A program made the position numbers and the translations under genes. 64,000 nucleotides of DNA from Ruegeria sp. THAF57 (GTDB lineage: Bacteria; Pseudomonadota; Alphaproteobacteria; Rhodobacterales; Rhodobacteraceae), in NCBI RefSeq assembly GCF_903914075.1, contig NZ_CAIWNQ010000003.1:62001-126000 (forward strand), read 5' to 3'. The notes under the pieces are model-generated. The model did no database searches. It worked only from the letters and a program-made list of their open reading frames with translations, and was not told the DNA's origin. How positions within the stretch are numbered: the stretch's first letter is position 1; every line of letters begins with the position of its first letter. Shown here piece after piece: positions 9,096-17,389 of this stretch.

Positions 9096-9380
9096 ATGAT
9101 CCGTTCAGAACTGATTCAGAAAATTGCCGACGAAAATCCGCATCTCTATCAGCGTGATGTTGAGCGTATCGTGAATACCGTGTTCGAAGAAGTTACGGAT
9201 GCCATGGCGCGTGGTGATCGTGTTGAACTGCGCGGATTCGGCGCATTTTCGGTCAAGCAGCGCGATGCCCGCGTGGGCCGAAATCCCAGAACGGGTGAAA
9301 CTGTTCAGGTTGAAGAAAAATGTGTTCCATTTTTCAAGACGGGCAAGTTGCTAAGGGATCGTTTGAACGGTAAAGCCTAG
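9096..9380 (+). CDS. ihfB: Integration host factor subunit beta
   Basis: The 94-residue protein is the beta half of the DNA-bending heterodimer IHF. Features are [17 protein letters not shown], the [13 protein letters not shown] turn and the DNA-gripping arm [17 protein letters not shown] with the minor-groove proline. The C-terminal [13 protein letters not shown] is typical. ATG 9096 has GGGAGG upstream; earlier in-frame starts back to 8973 add a non-conserved extension. The rpsA-ihfB order is conserved in proteobacteria. The LapA-domain gene begins 3 bases after its stop. Confidence 0.97.
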   Translation: MIRSELIQKIADENPHLYQRDVERIVNTVFEEVTDAMARGDRVELRGFGAFSVKQRDARVGRNPRTGETVQVEEKCVPFFKTGKLLRDRLNGKA

Positions 9381-9383
9381 GCC

Positions 9384-9737
9384 ATGATGCGCTACCTTCG
9401 ATATGCTTTTCTGGCGATCCTCGGGATCGTTCTGATTTCGGTTTCTCTTGCCAACCGCGAAACCGTGGAATTGACGCTGATGCCGCAGGCTTTGGCCGAT
9501 CTGCTTGGGTTCAATTTCAGTGCGTCGCTGCCTTTGTTCCTTGTGGTTCTGGGCGGCGTGGTTGCTGGCCTTGTCATCGGTTTCCTGTGGGAATGGCTGC
9601 GTGAGCATAAGCACCGCCGTGATGCGACCGCCAAGACAAGCGAAGTCCGCAAGCTTGAGCGTGAGGTCAAGAAGCTCAAGAAAAAGCAGAACGAAGGTAA
9701 AGACGAAGTTCTTGCGCTGCTGGACGAAGCCAGCTGA
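9384..9737 (+). CDS. LapA-domain inner-membrane protein
   Basis: The 117-residue protein has two membrane helices (about residues 6-22 and 45-70) separated by a short polar piece, then a charged coiled-coil tail (REHKHRR...KLEREVKKLKKKQNE). The NRETVEL segment after the first helix is typical of the LapA (DUF1049) domain, which in E. coli is part of the LapA/LapB system that adjusts LPS synthesis. No lapB follows here; the next gene is trpF. Its placement between ihfB and trpF is usual for Rhodobacterales. Confidence 0.88.
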   Translation: MMRYLRYAFLAILGIVLISVSLANRETVELTLMPQALADLLGFNFSASLPLFLVVLGGVVAGLVIGFLWEWLREHKHRRDATAKTSEVRKLEREVKKLKKKQNEGKDEVLALLDEAS

Positions 9738-9746
9738 GGCCATCTG

Positions 9747-10388
9747 ATGCCGGAAATTTCCGTCAAAATCTGCGGCCTGACCGCACCGGATCACGTACGC
9801 GCCGCGGCCGAGGCCGGGGCGCGGTACCTTGGGTTCAATTTTTTCCCGAAGTCCCCCCGCTATGTCTCGCCCGCGCAAGCGGCAGCGTTGATGCAGGCCG
9901 TGCCGGTTGGGGTGGCTAAAGTGGCCTTGGTGGTGAACGCTTCGGACGAAGAATTGGACAGTATCACCGGGGCGGCCCCGTTTGATATGTTGCAGTTGCA
10001 CGGGTCCGAAAGCGTTGACCGTGTGCGTGAAATCAAAGCGCGCTATGGTTTGCCTGTGATTAAGGTGATCGGGGTAGCCGATGCCGAAGATTTAGCCGCA
10101 ATCGACGAATACAGCGACGTTGCCGATCAGCTTTTGATTGACGCCAAGCCACCCAAGAATGCGGTCTTGCCGGGCGGCAATGGGCTGGCCTTTGATTGGC
10201 GGTTGTTGGCCGGACGCAAGTATTGGCGCAAACCGTGGATGCTGGCAGGTGGTCTGAACCCGGACAACGTGGCCGAAGCGATCCGCATGACGGGTGCGCG
10301 TCAGGTCGATGTGGCCTCTGGCGTGGAAAGCGCGCCGGGTGTCAAGGACCCTGCCCTGATCAGCGCGTTCATCAAGGCCGCTCAATAG
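9747..10388 (+). CDS. trpF: Phosphoribosylanthranilate isomerase
   Basis: The 213-residue TIM-barrel enzyme catalyses the third step after chorismate in tryptophan synthesis. The N-terminal VKICGLT carries the catalytic cysteine, [13 protein letters not shown] follows, and [15 protein letters not shown] and [12 protein letters not shown] are in the expected order; the aspartate of LIDAK is the general acid. The C-terminal [15 protein letters not shown] binds phosphate. It starts 9 bases after the LapA-domain gene and precedes trpB. Confidence 0.97.
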   Translation: MPEISVKICGLTAPDHVRAAAEAGARYLGFNFFPKSPRYVSPAQAAALMQAVPVGVAKVALVVNASDEELDSITGAAPFDMLQLHGSESVDRVREIKARYGLPVIKVIGVADAEDLAAIDEYSDVADQLLIDAKPPKNAVLPGGNGLAFDWRLLAGRKYWRKPWMLAGGLNPDNVAEAIRMTGARQVDVASGVESAPGVKDPALISAFIKAAQ

Positions 10389-10415
10389 CGCCGCTCTGGG
10401 TGCCTTGACGTACGT

Positions 10416-10429
10416 TTTGCCATGGCAAA
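10416..10429. promoter_or_regulatory. 14-bp perfect palindrome between trpF and trpB
   Basis: TTTGCCATGGCAAA is a perfect palindrome, placed just after a -35-like TTGACG (10405-10410) and 48 bases before the trpB start. It has the symmetry of a repressor operator. No known family is assigned and no good -10 accompanies it. Confidence 0.3.
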
Positions 10430-10477
10430 TCCCGCAGCTACCTCCTATGAACAACGGGTACGACGATGGAGACAGCC

Positions 10478-11725
10478 ATGGCCAACGATCTTTTCAATTC
10501 CTTTATGTCCGGCCCCGACGAACAGGGACGTTTCGGCATTTTCGGCGGGCGATTTGTCAGCGAGACGCTGATGCCTCTGATCCTGTCGCTGGAAGAGGAA
10601 TATGAGAAGGCCAAGGATGATCCGACCTTCTGGGCCGAGATGGACGATTTGTGGGCCAACTATGTGGGCCGACCCTCGCCGCTGTATTACGCGGAACGTC
10701 TGACCGAACATCTGGGCGGCGCAAAGATTTACCTGAAACGTGATGAGCTGAACCACACTGGCGCGCACAAGATCAACAACGTGTTGGGCCAGATCATTCT
10801 GGCGCGCCGCATGGGCAAGACCCGGATCATCGCCGAAACCGGGGCAGGGCAGCACGGCGTGGCCACTGCCACCGTCTGCGCCAAATTCGGCTTGAAATGC
10901 GTGGTTTATATGGGCGCCCATGACGTGCAGCGTCAGGCGCCAAACGTGTTCCGTATGCGCCTGCTGGGGGCCGAGGTGATTCCGGTGACTTCAGGCCGTG
11001 GTACGTTGAAAGACGCGATGAATGACGCGCTGCGCGACTGGGTGACCAATGTGCGCGACACGTTCTATTGCATCGGCACCGTAGCCGGTCCGCACCCGTA
11101 TCCGGCGATGGTGCGTGATTTTCAGTCGATAATCGGCAAGGAAGCCAAGGAACAGATGCACAAGGCCGAAGGCCGTCTGCCCGACACGATCATCGCCGCC
11201 ATCGGCGGTGGGTCGAACGCGATGGGGCTGTTCTACCCGTTCCTTGACGACAAATCCGTCAACATCATTGGCGTTGAAGCCGGCGGTAAAGGCGTGAATG
11301 AAAAGATGGAGCATTGCGCGTCGCTGACCGGCGGTCGTCCCGGTGTGCTGCATGGCAACCGCACCTATCTGCTGCAGGATGATGACGGGCAGATTCTTGA
11401 GGGCTATTCGATTTCGGCCGGTTTGGATTACCCCGGTATCGGGCCGGAACATTCGTGGTTGAATGACGTTGGCCGCGCCAACTATGTCTCGATCACCGAT
11501 AAAGAGGCGTTGGAGGCGTTCCAACTGTGCTGCGCGACCGAAGGCATTATTCCCGCGCTCGAGCCCAGCCACGCGCTTGCCCATGTGATGAAGATTGCGC
11601 CGGAACTGCCCAAAGATCATCTGATCTGCATGAACATGTGCGGACGCGGCGACAAGGATGTGCAGACCGTGGCGAAATATCTAAACTTCGATATGTCGGA
11701 TACCGAAGGACGCACGGCAGACTAA
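10478..11725 (+). CDS. trpB: Tryptophan synthase beta chain
   Basis: The 415-residue PLP enzyme condenses indole with serine. Lys98 in [10 protein letters not shown] forms the Schiff base; [11 protein letters not shown] and the phosphate-binding GGGSNAMG are present, and Glu in ETGAGQHG is the catalytic acid. The start is taken as ATG 10478 ([10 protein letters not shown]) because GGAG lies 6 bases upstream; an ATG at 10466 in frame lacks a ribosome-binding site. The partner trpA is 4.8 kb away on the other strand. A strong terminator follows. Confidence 0.97.
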   Translation: MANDLFNSFMSGPDEQGRFGIFGGRFVSETLMPLILSLEEEYEKAKDDPTFWAEMDDLWANYVGRPSPLYYAERLTEHLGGAKIYLKRDELNHTGAHKINNVLGQIILARRMGKTRIIAETGAGQHGVATATVCAKFGLKCVVYMGAHDVQRQAPNVFRMRLLGAEVIPVTSGRGTLKDAMNDALRDWVTNVRDTFYCIGTVAGPHPYPAMVRDFQSIIGKEAKEQMHKAEGRLPDTIIAAIGGGSNAMGLFYPFLDDKSVNIIGVEAGGKGVNEKMEHCASLTGGRPGVLHGNRTYLLQDDDGQILEGYSISAGLDYPGIGPEHSWLNDVGRANYVSITDKEALEAFQLCCATEGIIPALEPSHALAHVMKIAPELPKDHLICMNMCGRGDKDVQTVAKYLNFDMSDTEGRTAD

Positions 11726-11743
11726 CCTTTTAGTTCGACTAAG

Positions 11744-11776
11744 AAACGGCGCGCCATTTGGCCGCGCCGTTTTTTG
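11744..11776 (+). terminator. trpB intrinsic terminator
   Basis: AAACGGCGCG (11744-11753) pairs fully with CGCGCCGTTT (11763-11772), and the T run continues to 11775. It closes the trpF-trpB transcript and could also stop the opposing DUF2237 transcript. Confidence 0.88.
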
Positions 11777-11822
11777 AATCTGGAATTCATAAAAGTTGGG
11801 CAGGCGATCCTTGCCTGACCCG

Positions 11823-12197
11823 TTAGTCCGGTGCCGCCTGTTCCTGTAAGACGCGCAGCGGCACAACGTCCAACGCCCTTTGATGTGTTGCTTCAAGATG
11901 CACCATGGGCGCGCAACCTTCGTCATAGGCTTGAAGAAACCGCCCGGCGCACAGGCACCAGCTATCGCCCGGTTTGAGGCCTGCAAAGTCGAACTCGGGG
12001 CGTGGTGTGCTCAGATCGTTACCAACATATTTCGAGTAGGCCAGGAATTCGGCTGTCATGACCGCGCAAACAGTATGGCTGCCCTGGTCCTCGGGGCAGG
12101 TGTTGCACGCCCCATCCCGAAAAAAACCGGTCAGGGGATCGCGCGAGCAGGGGGCAAGAACACCCCCAAGCACATTTATACTGCCCTGCTTCTGCAT
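11823..12197 (-). CDS. DUF2237 family protein
   Basis: The 124-residue protein matches DUF2237 closely: NVLGGVLAPCSRDPLTGFFRDG, CNTCPEDQGSHTVCAVMT, the segment around NDLSTPRPEFDF, and GDSWCLCAGRFLQAY. Several cysteines and histidines are conserved in the family, which suggests metal or redox chemistry, but no function is established. It starts 9 bases after the stop of the beta-lactamase-fold gene and is probably co-transcribed with it. Confidence 0.9.
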   Translation of the reverse strand: MQKQGSINVLGGVLAPCSRDPLTGFFRDGACNTCPEDQGSHTVCAVMTAEFLAYSKYVGNDLSTPRPEFDFAGLKPGDSWCLCAGRFLQAYDEGCAPMVHLEATHQRALDVVPLRVLQEQAAPD

Positions 12198-12206
12198 AGC
12201 GCCATC

Positions 12207-13370
12207 TTACAGGCTTTGCGCAATTTTGCGGAACATTTCGATATTTTCTTCGTTCACACCTGGATCGCGGAAGTTACGGTCCGCCCCGGTTGAAACGATC
12301 AGGACATCGCGGGCTTGGTCAAAATAGATATATTGGCCATAAACGCCGCGCGCCAGAAACTCTCCTTCATGCGCGCCGACCGGAATCCACCATTGATAGC
12401 CATATCCGATTTTCCCGGTCTCAGTCGGTGCGCTGGGCGCGACCGCTTCGGCGATCCATTCGGCAGGGATAAGTTGCTGCCCGTTATGTGACCCATTCTG
12501 TAATACAACCTGCCCAAATCGGGCAAAGTCGCGGGTGGTGAAATTCAGCCCACCCAACACGAACGCGACCCCAGCGCCATCCGTCACGTAATAGCCATCC
12601 TGCTCCAGCCCAAGCGGTTGCAAGATCCGATCTGTCAGTAATTCGGCGACGCTGCGCCCGGTCGCGCCACGGATCACCATGCCAATGACATGCGTGTCAA
12701 TCGAAACATACTGCCAGGTTTCCCCGGGGGCGGTGAAGCTGTCCTGAAGCGAGGCTGCAAAGTCGTCCAGCTCGCCACCCAGCGCAAGCACCCGGCCCAT
12801 CCGGTTAATGTCGGAATCGTAATCCAGATAGTCCTCGTTGAACGTCACGCCGCTGGCCATGTTCAACACATTGCGGATCGTGGCGCCGTCATAAGCCGAG
12901 CCCTCCAATTCCGGTGCGTATTTTGTGACCGGGTCATCAAGCGAGTCGATCGCACCTTCGGCCAGAAGGATACCCAACAGGGAAGAGAGATAGCTTTTGG
13001 CGACCGACCACGAAATGCGCCGATCATCAGGTCCGGTGTCCAGATAATATTCCTCGAACCGGATCTGCCCATTCTGCATCACCAGCAAAGACGTTACGGT
13101 CCGGTCCTCGATCCAGCCGTCGGTGCCTTCGGGCAGATCGAAGCCCGGTCCGTAAGGCAGCTCCCAAGTTGGTCCGTCCCCACGCGGCAAGTCCACTTTT
13201 AGAAAAGCTTCGTCCATATGAGAAAAATTGTGGACGATCTTGTCCTCAGCGAACAAGGAGTTGACGGCCATAAGGCGTTGGATTTCTTCGCGTTTCCAGA
13301 AGCCAACAACAACCGCCGCCAGCACTAACATCAAAACGATGCGCAGCACCCATTTCAAAAAAGTTCTCAT
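12207..13370 (-). CDS. Membrane-anchored serine hydrolase of the beta-lactamase fold
   Basis: The 387-residue protein has an N-terminal membrane anchor (about residues 7-24) and then a class C beta-lactamase/DD-peptidase-like domain. The nucleophile motif SxxK is SVAK at 122-125, in ISWSVAKSYLSSLLG. Downstream PVTKYAPEL, TIRNVLNMASGV and the C-terminal ARGVYGQYIYFDQARDVLIV match the esterase/lipid hydrolase members of this family. It should face the periplasm. ATG 13370 has GGGAGGA upstream; the longer frame to 13424 would put the anchor inside. Substrate unknown; resistance to beta-lactams is not implied. Confidence 0.85.
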   Translation of the reverse strand: MRTFLKWVLRIVLMLVLAAVVVGFWKREEIQRLMAVNSLFAEDKIVHNFSHMDEAFLKVDLPRGDGPTWELPYGPGFDLPEGTDGWIEDRTVTSLLVMQNGQIRFEEYYLDTGPDDRRISWSVAKSYLSSLLGILLAEGAIDSLDDPVTKYAPELEGSAYDGATIRNVLNMASGVTFNEDYLDYDSDINRMGRVLALGGELDDFAASLQDSFTAPGETWQYVSIDTHVIGMVIRGATGRSVAELLTDRILQPLGLEQDGYYVTDGAGVAFVLGGLNFTTRDFARFGQVVLQNGSHNGQQLIPAEWIAEAVAPSAPTETGKIGYGYQWWIPVGAHEGEFLARGVYGQYIYFDQARDVLIVSTGADRNFRDPGVNEENIEMFRKIAQSL

Positions 13371-13452
13371 CCAATTCCTCCCATATTCGGGTGGTATTGG
13401 AACGCGATTGGGTGGGAACCGCAAATGATACGTTGCGGCAATGTTGGTGTGT

Positions 13453-14145
13453 CTATTTGAATTTGTCCAACAGCCGCTGCATGGCCGATCGGTCGTCGGG
13501 TGTTGGCTGTGATTCTGGTTGCGAAATTGGTTTTGCAGTCGGCTTGGCAGGCCCAGAGGGGGACTTTGAAGACCGTGGCGGGGCTGTGCGCAAGGCGACA
13601 GCGTTCATAAACTTGCCGCCCTCTCCGTCAGCCAGATGTCCGGCACCGTCGGATACACCATGCAGGACGTCGTCAAGCCAGTCGCTGTCGGCCTTGGCAA
13701 AATCACCCAAAACATAGGGTGAGACCATTTCCTTGCGCCCGGGATGGCCGATCCCGAGCCGCACCCGGTCATAAGCCGGGCTGATATGTTCGTGGATCGA
13801 GCGCAGCCCATTATGGCCAGCATGCCCTCCACCTGCTTTGACCCGCACTTTGCCCGGCGCAAGGTCCAGCTCATCATGGAAAACGGTCACGTCGGTCGAG
13901 TCGAGCTTGTAAAAGCGCATCGCCTCGCCAACGGACTGGCCCGAGCGGTTCATGAAAGTCTGTGGTTTAATCACAAGAACCTTTTCGCCGCCCAGCCGCC
14001 CTTCGGCAATTTCGGCCTGGAACTTTGATTTCCACGGTCCGAAGCCGTGATCATCCGCGATCCTGTCGACAGCCATAAAGCCAATATTATGCCGGTTTCG
14101 GGCATATTTTGATCCCGGGTTTCCCAAGCCGACAAACAGCTTCAT
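13453..14145 (-). CDS. pth: Peptidyl-tRNA hydrolase
   Basis: The 230-residue enzyme releases peptides from prematurely dropped peptidyl-tRNA. It shows GLGNPGSKYARNRHNIGF with catalytic His19, PQTFMNRSG, the FHDELDLAPGKV motif with Asp91 and GGGHAGHNGLRS. The last 40 residues (rich in Pro, Ser, Lys) extend beyond the E. coli enzyme and look disordered. The start at 14145 follows AAGGA; the frame runs open to 14349 but crosses the rplY terminator. The order rplY-pth is common in bacteria. Confidence 0.96.
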   Translation of the reverse strand: MKLFVGLGNPGSKYARNRHNIGFMAVDRIADDHGFGPWKSKFQAEIAEGRLGGEKVLVIKPQTFMNRSGQSVGEAMRFYKLDSTDVTVFHDELDLAPGKVRVKAGGGHAGHNGLRSIHEHISPAYDRVRLGIGHPGRKEMVSPYVLGDFAKADSDWLDDVLHGVSDGAGHLADGEGGKFMNAVALRTAPPRSSKSPSGPAKPTAKPISQPESQPTPDDRSAMQRLLDKFK

Positions 14146-14225
14146 TCCTACGTCCTTACTTTGCGCACCGATCTGCAATTGGTTGATGGCATGGATCAGG
14201 GGCAGTTTTCCAGCCCGATCAGACC

Positions 14226-14256
14226 AAAAGAAAAGACGGGACCCAAGGGCCCCGTC
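14226..14256 (-). terminator. rplY terminator
   Basis: Read on the minus strand, GACGGGGCCC (14256-14247) folds back on GGGTCCCGTC (14244-14235) with one mismatch, then TTTTCTTTT follows. This separates rplY from pth at least in part. Confidence 0.7.
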
Positions 14257-14284
14257 CGAAAAATCTGGAACTTCGTGTCCGGAT

Positions 14285-14944
14285 TTATTCTTCGGCTTCT
14301 TCCTTGCCGACGACTTCGACCTCATCAGGTGCCACTTCGCCCTCTTCACCTTCTTCGTCGTCGCTGGACGACAGACCAGTCGGTGCCGAGATGTTGGCGA
14401 TCACGAAGTCACGGTCGATGGTCGGCTTGGTGCCTGCAGGCAGGTCAACCGACGAGATGGTGACAACGTCGTTGATGTTCAAACCGGTCAGATCAACAGT
14501 GATCTTCTCGGGAATTTCACCAGCGGTACACATCAGCTCGACCTCAGGACGGACAACGGTCAGAACGCCGCCCTTCTTGATGCCGGGCGCTTCTTCTTCG
14601 TTGACGAACTCAACGGGGATGAACAGCGCGATCTTGGTGGTCCGACGCAGGCGCATCAGGTCCAGATGGGTCGGCAGGTCTTTGACAACGTCACGCTGTA
14701 CGTCACGGCAAATGACGCGCACGTCTTCGTGTCCTTCAACCTTCAGGTTCCAAAGAGTTGACTTGAACCGGCCCGCTTTCAGGCGCTTGAACAGAACGTT
14801 GAACGGGATGTTGATCGGCAGCGGTTCTTTATCGCCACCAAATACAATGCCCGGAACCATGCCGTCGCGGCGTGCTTGACGAGCGGCGCCCTTGCCTGTC
14901 CCCGTCCGTTCCAGAGCTACGAGATCAGGAATCTCACCAGCCAT
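14285..14944 (-). CDS. rplY: 50S ribosomal protein L25 (general stress CTC form)
   Basis: The 219-residue protein binds 5S rRNA in the large subunit. It is the long two-domain form: an N-terminal L25 domain with [20 protein letters not shown] and a C-terminal TL5/CTC beta domain, ending in an acidic tail ([25 protein letters not shown]). The start ATG 14944 has GGAG 8 bases upstream. Its leader carries a strong hairpin (14966-14994). Confidence 0.96.
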   Translation of the reverse strand: MAGEIPDLVALERTGTGKGAARQARRDGMVPGIVFGGDKEPLPINIPFNVLFKRLKAGRFKSTLWNLKVEGHEDVRVICRDVQRDVVKDLPTHLDLMRLRRTTKIALFIPVEFVNEEEAPGIKKGGVLTVVRPEVELMCTAGEIPEKITVDLTGLNINDVVTISSVDLPAGTKPTIDRDFVIANISAPTGLSSSDDEEGEEGEVAPDEVEVVGKEEAEE

Positions 14945-14965
14945 GATATATTCTCCAATGTTAGG

Positions 14966-14994
14966 GCGGGCATCCTCCAAGGCTGTATGCCCGC
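14966..14994 (-). promoter_or_regulatory. Hairpin in the rplY leader
   Basis: Eight perfect pairs join GCGGGCAT (minus strand 14994-14987) to ATGCCCGC (14973-14966) over a 13-base loop that contains GGAGG. The hairpin ends 21 bases before the start codon. It may be an autoregulatory RNA element for L25, but I know no match. Confidence 0.4.
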
Positions 14995-15056
14995 GTGAAG
15001 CCGCGTCCATAGCTTGATTCACTACAATTGGAAAGGGCTTTTTACGGGATCAGGTT

Positions 15057-15180
15057 CATTGCGAGGCTCTGCCTCGCGCTCCGGGATATTTAAGGCCAGA
15101 TGAATGAAGGATCCCTGCTTCATCTGGCTAAAAATATCCCGGGGGAGTCGCCCAAAGGGCGACGGGGGCAGAGCCCCCTA
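15057..15180. repeat. Facing pair of REP-like units
   Basis: Two related palindromic units point at each other. The left unit begins with GCGAGGC-TCT-GCCTCGC (15061-15077) and runs into CTCCGGGATATTT then GGCCAGATGAA. The right unit, read on the minus strand, begins with GGGGGC-TCT-GCCCCC (15178-15164), then GTCGCCC-TTT-GGGCGAC, then CCGGGATATTTT and GCCAGATGAA. The shared tails pair with each other (15081-15091 with 15131-15142; 15094-15104 with 15119-15129). A third, diverged unit lies at 52991-53035. Such units are scattered between genes in Roseobacter-group genomes. Confidence 0.75.
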
Positions 15181-15190
15181 AACCCGATGG

Positions 15191-16357
15191 TCAGACTTGC
15201 CAGCGACCGCCAAAATCCTCGGGGACCAAAAGGTTGTGGCGACCCAAGTCGCCAACGTGGCGCTCGCCGCACAGCGCCATAGTGGTATCAAGCTCTTTAT
15301 GAATGACATCCAGCGCGGTCGTAACGCCTTTTTGCCCCATTGCGCCCAGCCCATAGACAAAGGCGCGGCCGATATAAGTGCCTTTTGCGCCCAGAGCCAG
15401 TGCCTTGAGCACGTCTTGGCCTGAACGAATGCCGCTGTCCAGGTGAACCTCGACATCTCCACCGACCGCATCCATGATTTCGGGCAAAACGCGGATTGAG
15501 CTAAGTGCCCCATCCAACTGGCGCCCGCCGTGATTTGACACGACGATTGCGTCGGCCCCCAACTTGGCCGCCATCTTTGCATCCTCGGCGTCCAGTATGC
15601 CCTTGAGGATCACTTTGCCGCCCCACTGCTCCATCAGCTTTTCGACTTTTTTCCAGTCAAGGCTGGGGTCAAACTGTTCCGCTGTCCAAGCGCCGAGCGA
15701 GGAAGCATCCGACACCCCTTCGGCGTGGCCGACGATATTGCCGAATTCTCGCCGATGTGCGCCCAGCATTTCAATGCCCCATGCCCATTTGGTCATGAGG
15801 TTTGCGACGGTTTTCGCAGTCAGTTTTGGTGGAGCAGACAGGCCGTTTTTCAGGTCCTTGTGCCGCTGGCCAAGAATTTGCAAGTCCAGAGTGATGACAA
15901 GGGCCGAGCAGTTCGCGTCTTTTGCGCGTTGGATCAGGCGTCCGACATAATCCTGATCTTTCATTGTATAAAGTTGGAACCAGAATGGTTTTGTCGTGTG
16001 TTCAGCCACATCTTCGATCGAGTTGATTGACATGGTGGACAGCGTGAAGGGAACGCCGAATTCTTCGGCGGCTTTGGCAGCCTTCATCTCTCCGTCGGCG
16101 TGTTGCATCCCGGTCAATCCGACGGGGGCCAGTGCAACCGGCATCGCAACGTCTTGGCCAATCATTTGTGATGCGGTCGAGCGCCCGGCCATGTCCACGG
16201 CGACGCGTTGGCGTAGGCGAATATCTTCGAAATCCGAGCTGTTTTCGCGAAACGTTTGTTCTGTCCAGCTTCCGCTTTCGGCGTAGTCGAAAAACATCCG
16301 CGGGACGCGTCGTTCGTAGATCCGTTTAAGGTCTTCTATGTTTGTGATGACTGGCAT
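15191..16357 (-). CDS. lldD: FMN-dependent alpha-hydroxy-acid (L-lactate) dehydrogenase
   Basis: The 388-residue protein is a flavocytochrome b2-like TIM barrel without the heme domain. Catalytic His276 lies in VVSNHGGRQLDG with the substrate-binding arginine two residues beyond the glycines; LKGI (252-254) gives the FMN lysine, and ALAPVGLTGMQHADGE and DSGIRSGQDVLKALALGA bind flavin. It oxidises L-lactate or a related 2-hydroxy acid and passes electrons to the respiratory chain. Its promoter overlaps an inverted repeat (16375-16399). Glycolate or mandelate as substrate cannot be excluded. Confidence 0.9.
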   Translation of the reverse strand: MPVITNIEDLKRIYERRVPRMFFDYAESGSWTEQTFRENSSDFEDIRLRQRVAVDMAGRSTASQMIGQDVAMPVALAPVGLTGMQHADGEMKAAKAAEEFGVPFTLSTMSINSIEDVAEHTTKPFWFQLYTMKDQDYVGRLIQRAKDANCSALVITLDLQILGQRHKDLKNGLSAPPKLTAKTVANLMTKWAWGIEMLGAHRREFGNIVGHAEGVSDASSLGAWTAEQFDPSLDWKKVEKLMEQWGGKVILKGILDAEDAKMAAKLGADAIVVSNHGGRQLDGALSSIRVLPEIMDAVGGDVEVHLDSGIRSGQDVLKALALGAKGTYIGRAFVYGLGAMGQKGVTTALDVIHKELDTTMALCGERHVGDLGRHNLLVPEDFGGRWQV

Positions 16358-16374
16358 TTGGCTTTGGCCTTTTG

Positions 16375-16424
16375 AATTGGTTCTTTTTTCTTACCAATTA
16401 TACGGAGGTGCCGCAACGTCCCAA
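16375..16424 (-). promoter_or_regulatory. lldD promoter with overlapping inverted repeat
   Basis: On the minus strand TTGGGA (16424-16419) and a perfect TATAAT (16402-16397) are spaced 16 bases. The inverted repeat AATTGGT/ACCAATT (16375-16381 and 16393-16399, 11-base gap) overlaps the -10 and the predicted transcription start. The half-sites TTGGT and ACCAA are those of FadR-type GntR regulators such as PdhR and LldR, though these normally have a 3-base gap. Confidence 0.55.
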
Positions 16425-16454
16425 GTCTGCGGTCTGTTGCCGCGCCGAAGGAAC

Positions 16455-16490
16455 GCAAAAAACCGCGGGTGGAAGAGGCCAGCCGCGGTT
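16455..16490 (-). terminator. trpA terminator
   Basis: On the minus strand AACCGCGG (16490-16483) pairs with CCGCGGTT (16468-16461), followed directly by TTTTTTGCG. It separates trpA from lldD. Confidence 0.8.
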
Positions 16491-16518
16491 GATCATATTT
16501 TTGGGTCTGTCAGTGTTT

Positions 16519-17310
16519 TCAGGCCGAATGGGCCCCGTCGGCCAGCGTTTTTACAAAGCTCAGTACGTCGGAAACCGGTTTGCCAGCGGCGATCTGGCTG
16601 ACGATCGCGGACCCGACTACCGCGCCGTCTGCCACAGAAGCGATCGCGCGGGATTTTTCGGGTGTGTTGATTCCAAAGCCGACAATGACAGGCAGGTCCG
16701 TTGCCGCCTTGATCCGGGCGACCTCGGGACCGACATTCGTTGCTTGGGCTTCGGCGGCGCCGGTGATCCCCGTGATCGAGACGTAGTATACAAAGCCCGA
16801 CGTATTTTGCAGAACGCGGGGCAGACGCTTGTCGTCGGTTGTCGGGGTTGCAAGGCGGATAAAGTTCAGACCCGCCGCCTGAGCAGGCAGGCAAAGCTCT
16901 TCGTCTTCTTCGGGGGGAAGGTCTACGACGATCAGCCCGTCAATACCCGCAGCTTTGGCATCGGCCAGAAACGTGTCGACCCCGCGACTGTAAATCGGGT
17001 TGTAGTACCCCATCAGGACGATGGGTGTCGTATCATCCGTCTCGCGGAAGGCGCGCGCCAGATCCAAGGTTCTTTGCAAGGTCATACCGCCGTCCAGGGC
17101 ACGCTGTCCGGCGGCCTGAATCGTCGGGCCGTCGGCCATGGGATCGGTGAATGGCAGACCAAGTTCGATCACATCGACACCTGCACCCGGCAGTCCCTTC
17201 ACGATTTCGAGCGAAGTATCGAAATCAGGGTCTCCGGCCATGATGTAGGCGACAAAGGCTTTCTTGTTTTCGGCCTTCAGAGCGGCAAACTTGGCGTCGA
17301 TACGGGTCAT
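16519..17310 (-). CDS. trpA: Tryptophan synthase alpha chain
   Basis: The 263-residue TIM-barrel subunit cleaves indole-3-glycerol phosphate and passes indole to TrpB. Visible are the [18 protein letters not shown] block with the catalytic glutamate and aspartate, [13 protein letters not shown], the [10 protein letters not shown] segment and the phosphate site [12 protein letters not shown] 17310 has AAGGA 7 bases upstream. It is not in an operon with trpF-trpB: it lies on the opposite strand, with its own terminator. Confidence 0.96.
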   Translation of the reverse strand: MTRIDAKFAALKAENKKAFVAYIMAGDPDFDTSLEIVKGLPGAGVDVIELGLPFTDPMADGPTIQAAGQRALDGGMTLQRTLDLARAFRETDDTTPIVLMGYYNPIYSRGVDTFLADAKAAGIDGLIVVDLPPEEDEELCLPAQAAGLNFIRLATPTTDDKRLPRVLQNTSGFVYYVSITGITGAAEAQATNVGPEVARIKAATDLPVIVGFGINTPEKSRAIASVADGAVVGSAIVSQIAAGKPVSDVLSFVKTLADGAHSA

Positions 17311-17389
17311 CAGCAGTCCTTGCAAACAGGTTTGAACCTGATGTGCAGAAACTTTGCGCGGAAATCAATCCCGCCGGGGCCAGATTGGC

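Noticed and set aside
11880-12293. Open frame of 137 codons on the plus strand opposite the DUF2237 and hydrolase genes
   Set aside because: It covers the ends of two clear minus-strand genes and has no ribosome site or family pattern.
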